Shown in pieces: positions 5,023 through 5,083 of a stretch of 5,083 nt of DNA. How positions within the stretch are numbered: position 1 is the first letter of the stretch; the number at the start of each line of letters is the position of its first letter. The stretch is from Deinococcus alpinitundrae. Lineage in GTDB: Bacteria > Deinococcota > Deinococci > Deinococcales > Deinococcaceae. The stretch covers positions 1-5,083 of the forward strand of contig NZ_WXZL01000061.1 of assembly GCF_009982895.1 (NCBI RefSeq). The letters are read 5' to 3'. The notes under the pieces are model-generated. The model did not search any database and was not told the origin of the DNA. It saw nothing but the letters and a program-made list of their open reading frames with translations. Position numbers and translations under genes: made by a program.

Positions 5023-5083
5023 GTGCAGGAGGCGATCAGGGAGGCGCACATATCGGACGCGCTGCCACCCGACCTTCAGGCGT
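5023..5083 (+). CDS. Possible 5' end of a gene running off the right edge
   Basis: GTG 5023 is preceded by GGGAGG (5012-5017) with 5 nt spacing and opens 20 codons (MQEAIREAHISDALPPDLQA) without a stop up to the window edge. The ribosome binding site is good and the residues are plausible, but the stretch is too short to identify. It might also be the continuation of the transposase-like ORF in another frame, since a -1 shift before the TAG at 5018 would join the two. ATG 5010 opens a further frame that is equally uninterrupted. Confidence 0.22.
   Translation, partial: MQEAIREAHISDALPPDLQA

Noticed and set aside
1..5083. CRISPR array, tRNA or rRNA
   Set aside because: No regularly spaced repeats, no tRNA-like cloverleaf with a T-loop consensus, and no rRNA-like stretch was seen on reading.

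Overview
The window is a GC-rich, phage-type gene cluster on the minus strand, next to a sharply AT-rich two-gene cassette on the plus strand (about 3050-4830). GC-rich sequence returns at the right edge. The GC-rich parts, and a transposase-like N-terminus at the right edge that resembles Deinococcus IS4-group transposases from memory, suggest a Deinococcus-like host or its prophage or plasmid. No rRNA or housekeeping marker is present, so the taxon is an inference.

Minus-strand cluster, read right to left. It starts with an N-terminally truncated SF2 helicase of the phage type (2848-1958). Next come an 82-residue unknown protein (1971-1723), an ASCH-domain protein (1726-1232) and a protein with a C-terminal HNH-type zinc motif (1235-321). 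A small poorly defined ORF follows (317 down to 90 or 53), and the first codons of another possible gene run off the left edge (47-1). Successive starts and stops overlap by 4-14 nt or are a few bases apart, so this looks like one operon. Helicase, ASCH and HNH proteins together fit a phage or prophage DNA-metabolism module. The helicase lacks its whole ATP-binding domain, so the module is probably broken at 2850-2880.

Plus-strand cassette. A 361-residue DUF262 protein (3149-4234) overlaps a 229-residue HEPN protein (4231-4920) by ATGA. DUF262 is the ParB/Srx-like nucleotide-sensing domain also found in GmrSD and BrxU. The HEPN protein resembles the MAE_28990/MAE_18760 family and keeps an intact R-x4-H ribonuclease motif. 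The first protein has no visible nuclease domain of its own, so the pair reads as a sensor plus RNase effector. It is a candidate anti-phage or abortive-infection system and is the most interesting content here.

Junctions. On the left, between the helicase break and the cassette promoter, lies a 39-codon plus-strand ORF that looks like a truncated gene start. On the right, the end of the HEPN gene overlaps the start of a 44-codon transposase-like ORF (4886-5020) ended by a stop. The cassette therefore sits between damaged genes, as expected for laterally acquired cargo in a prophage remnant or defence island.
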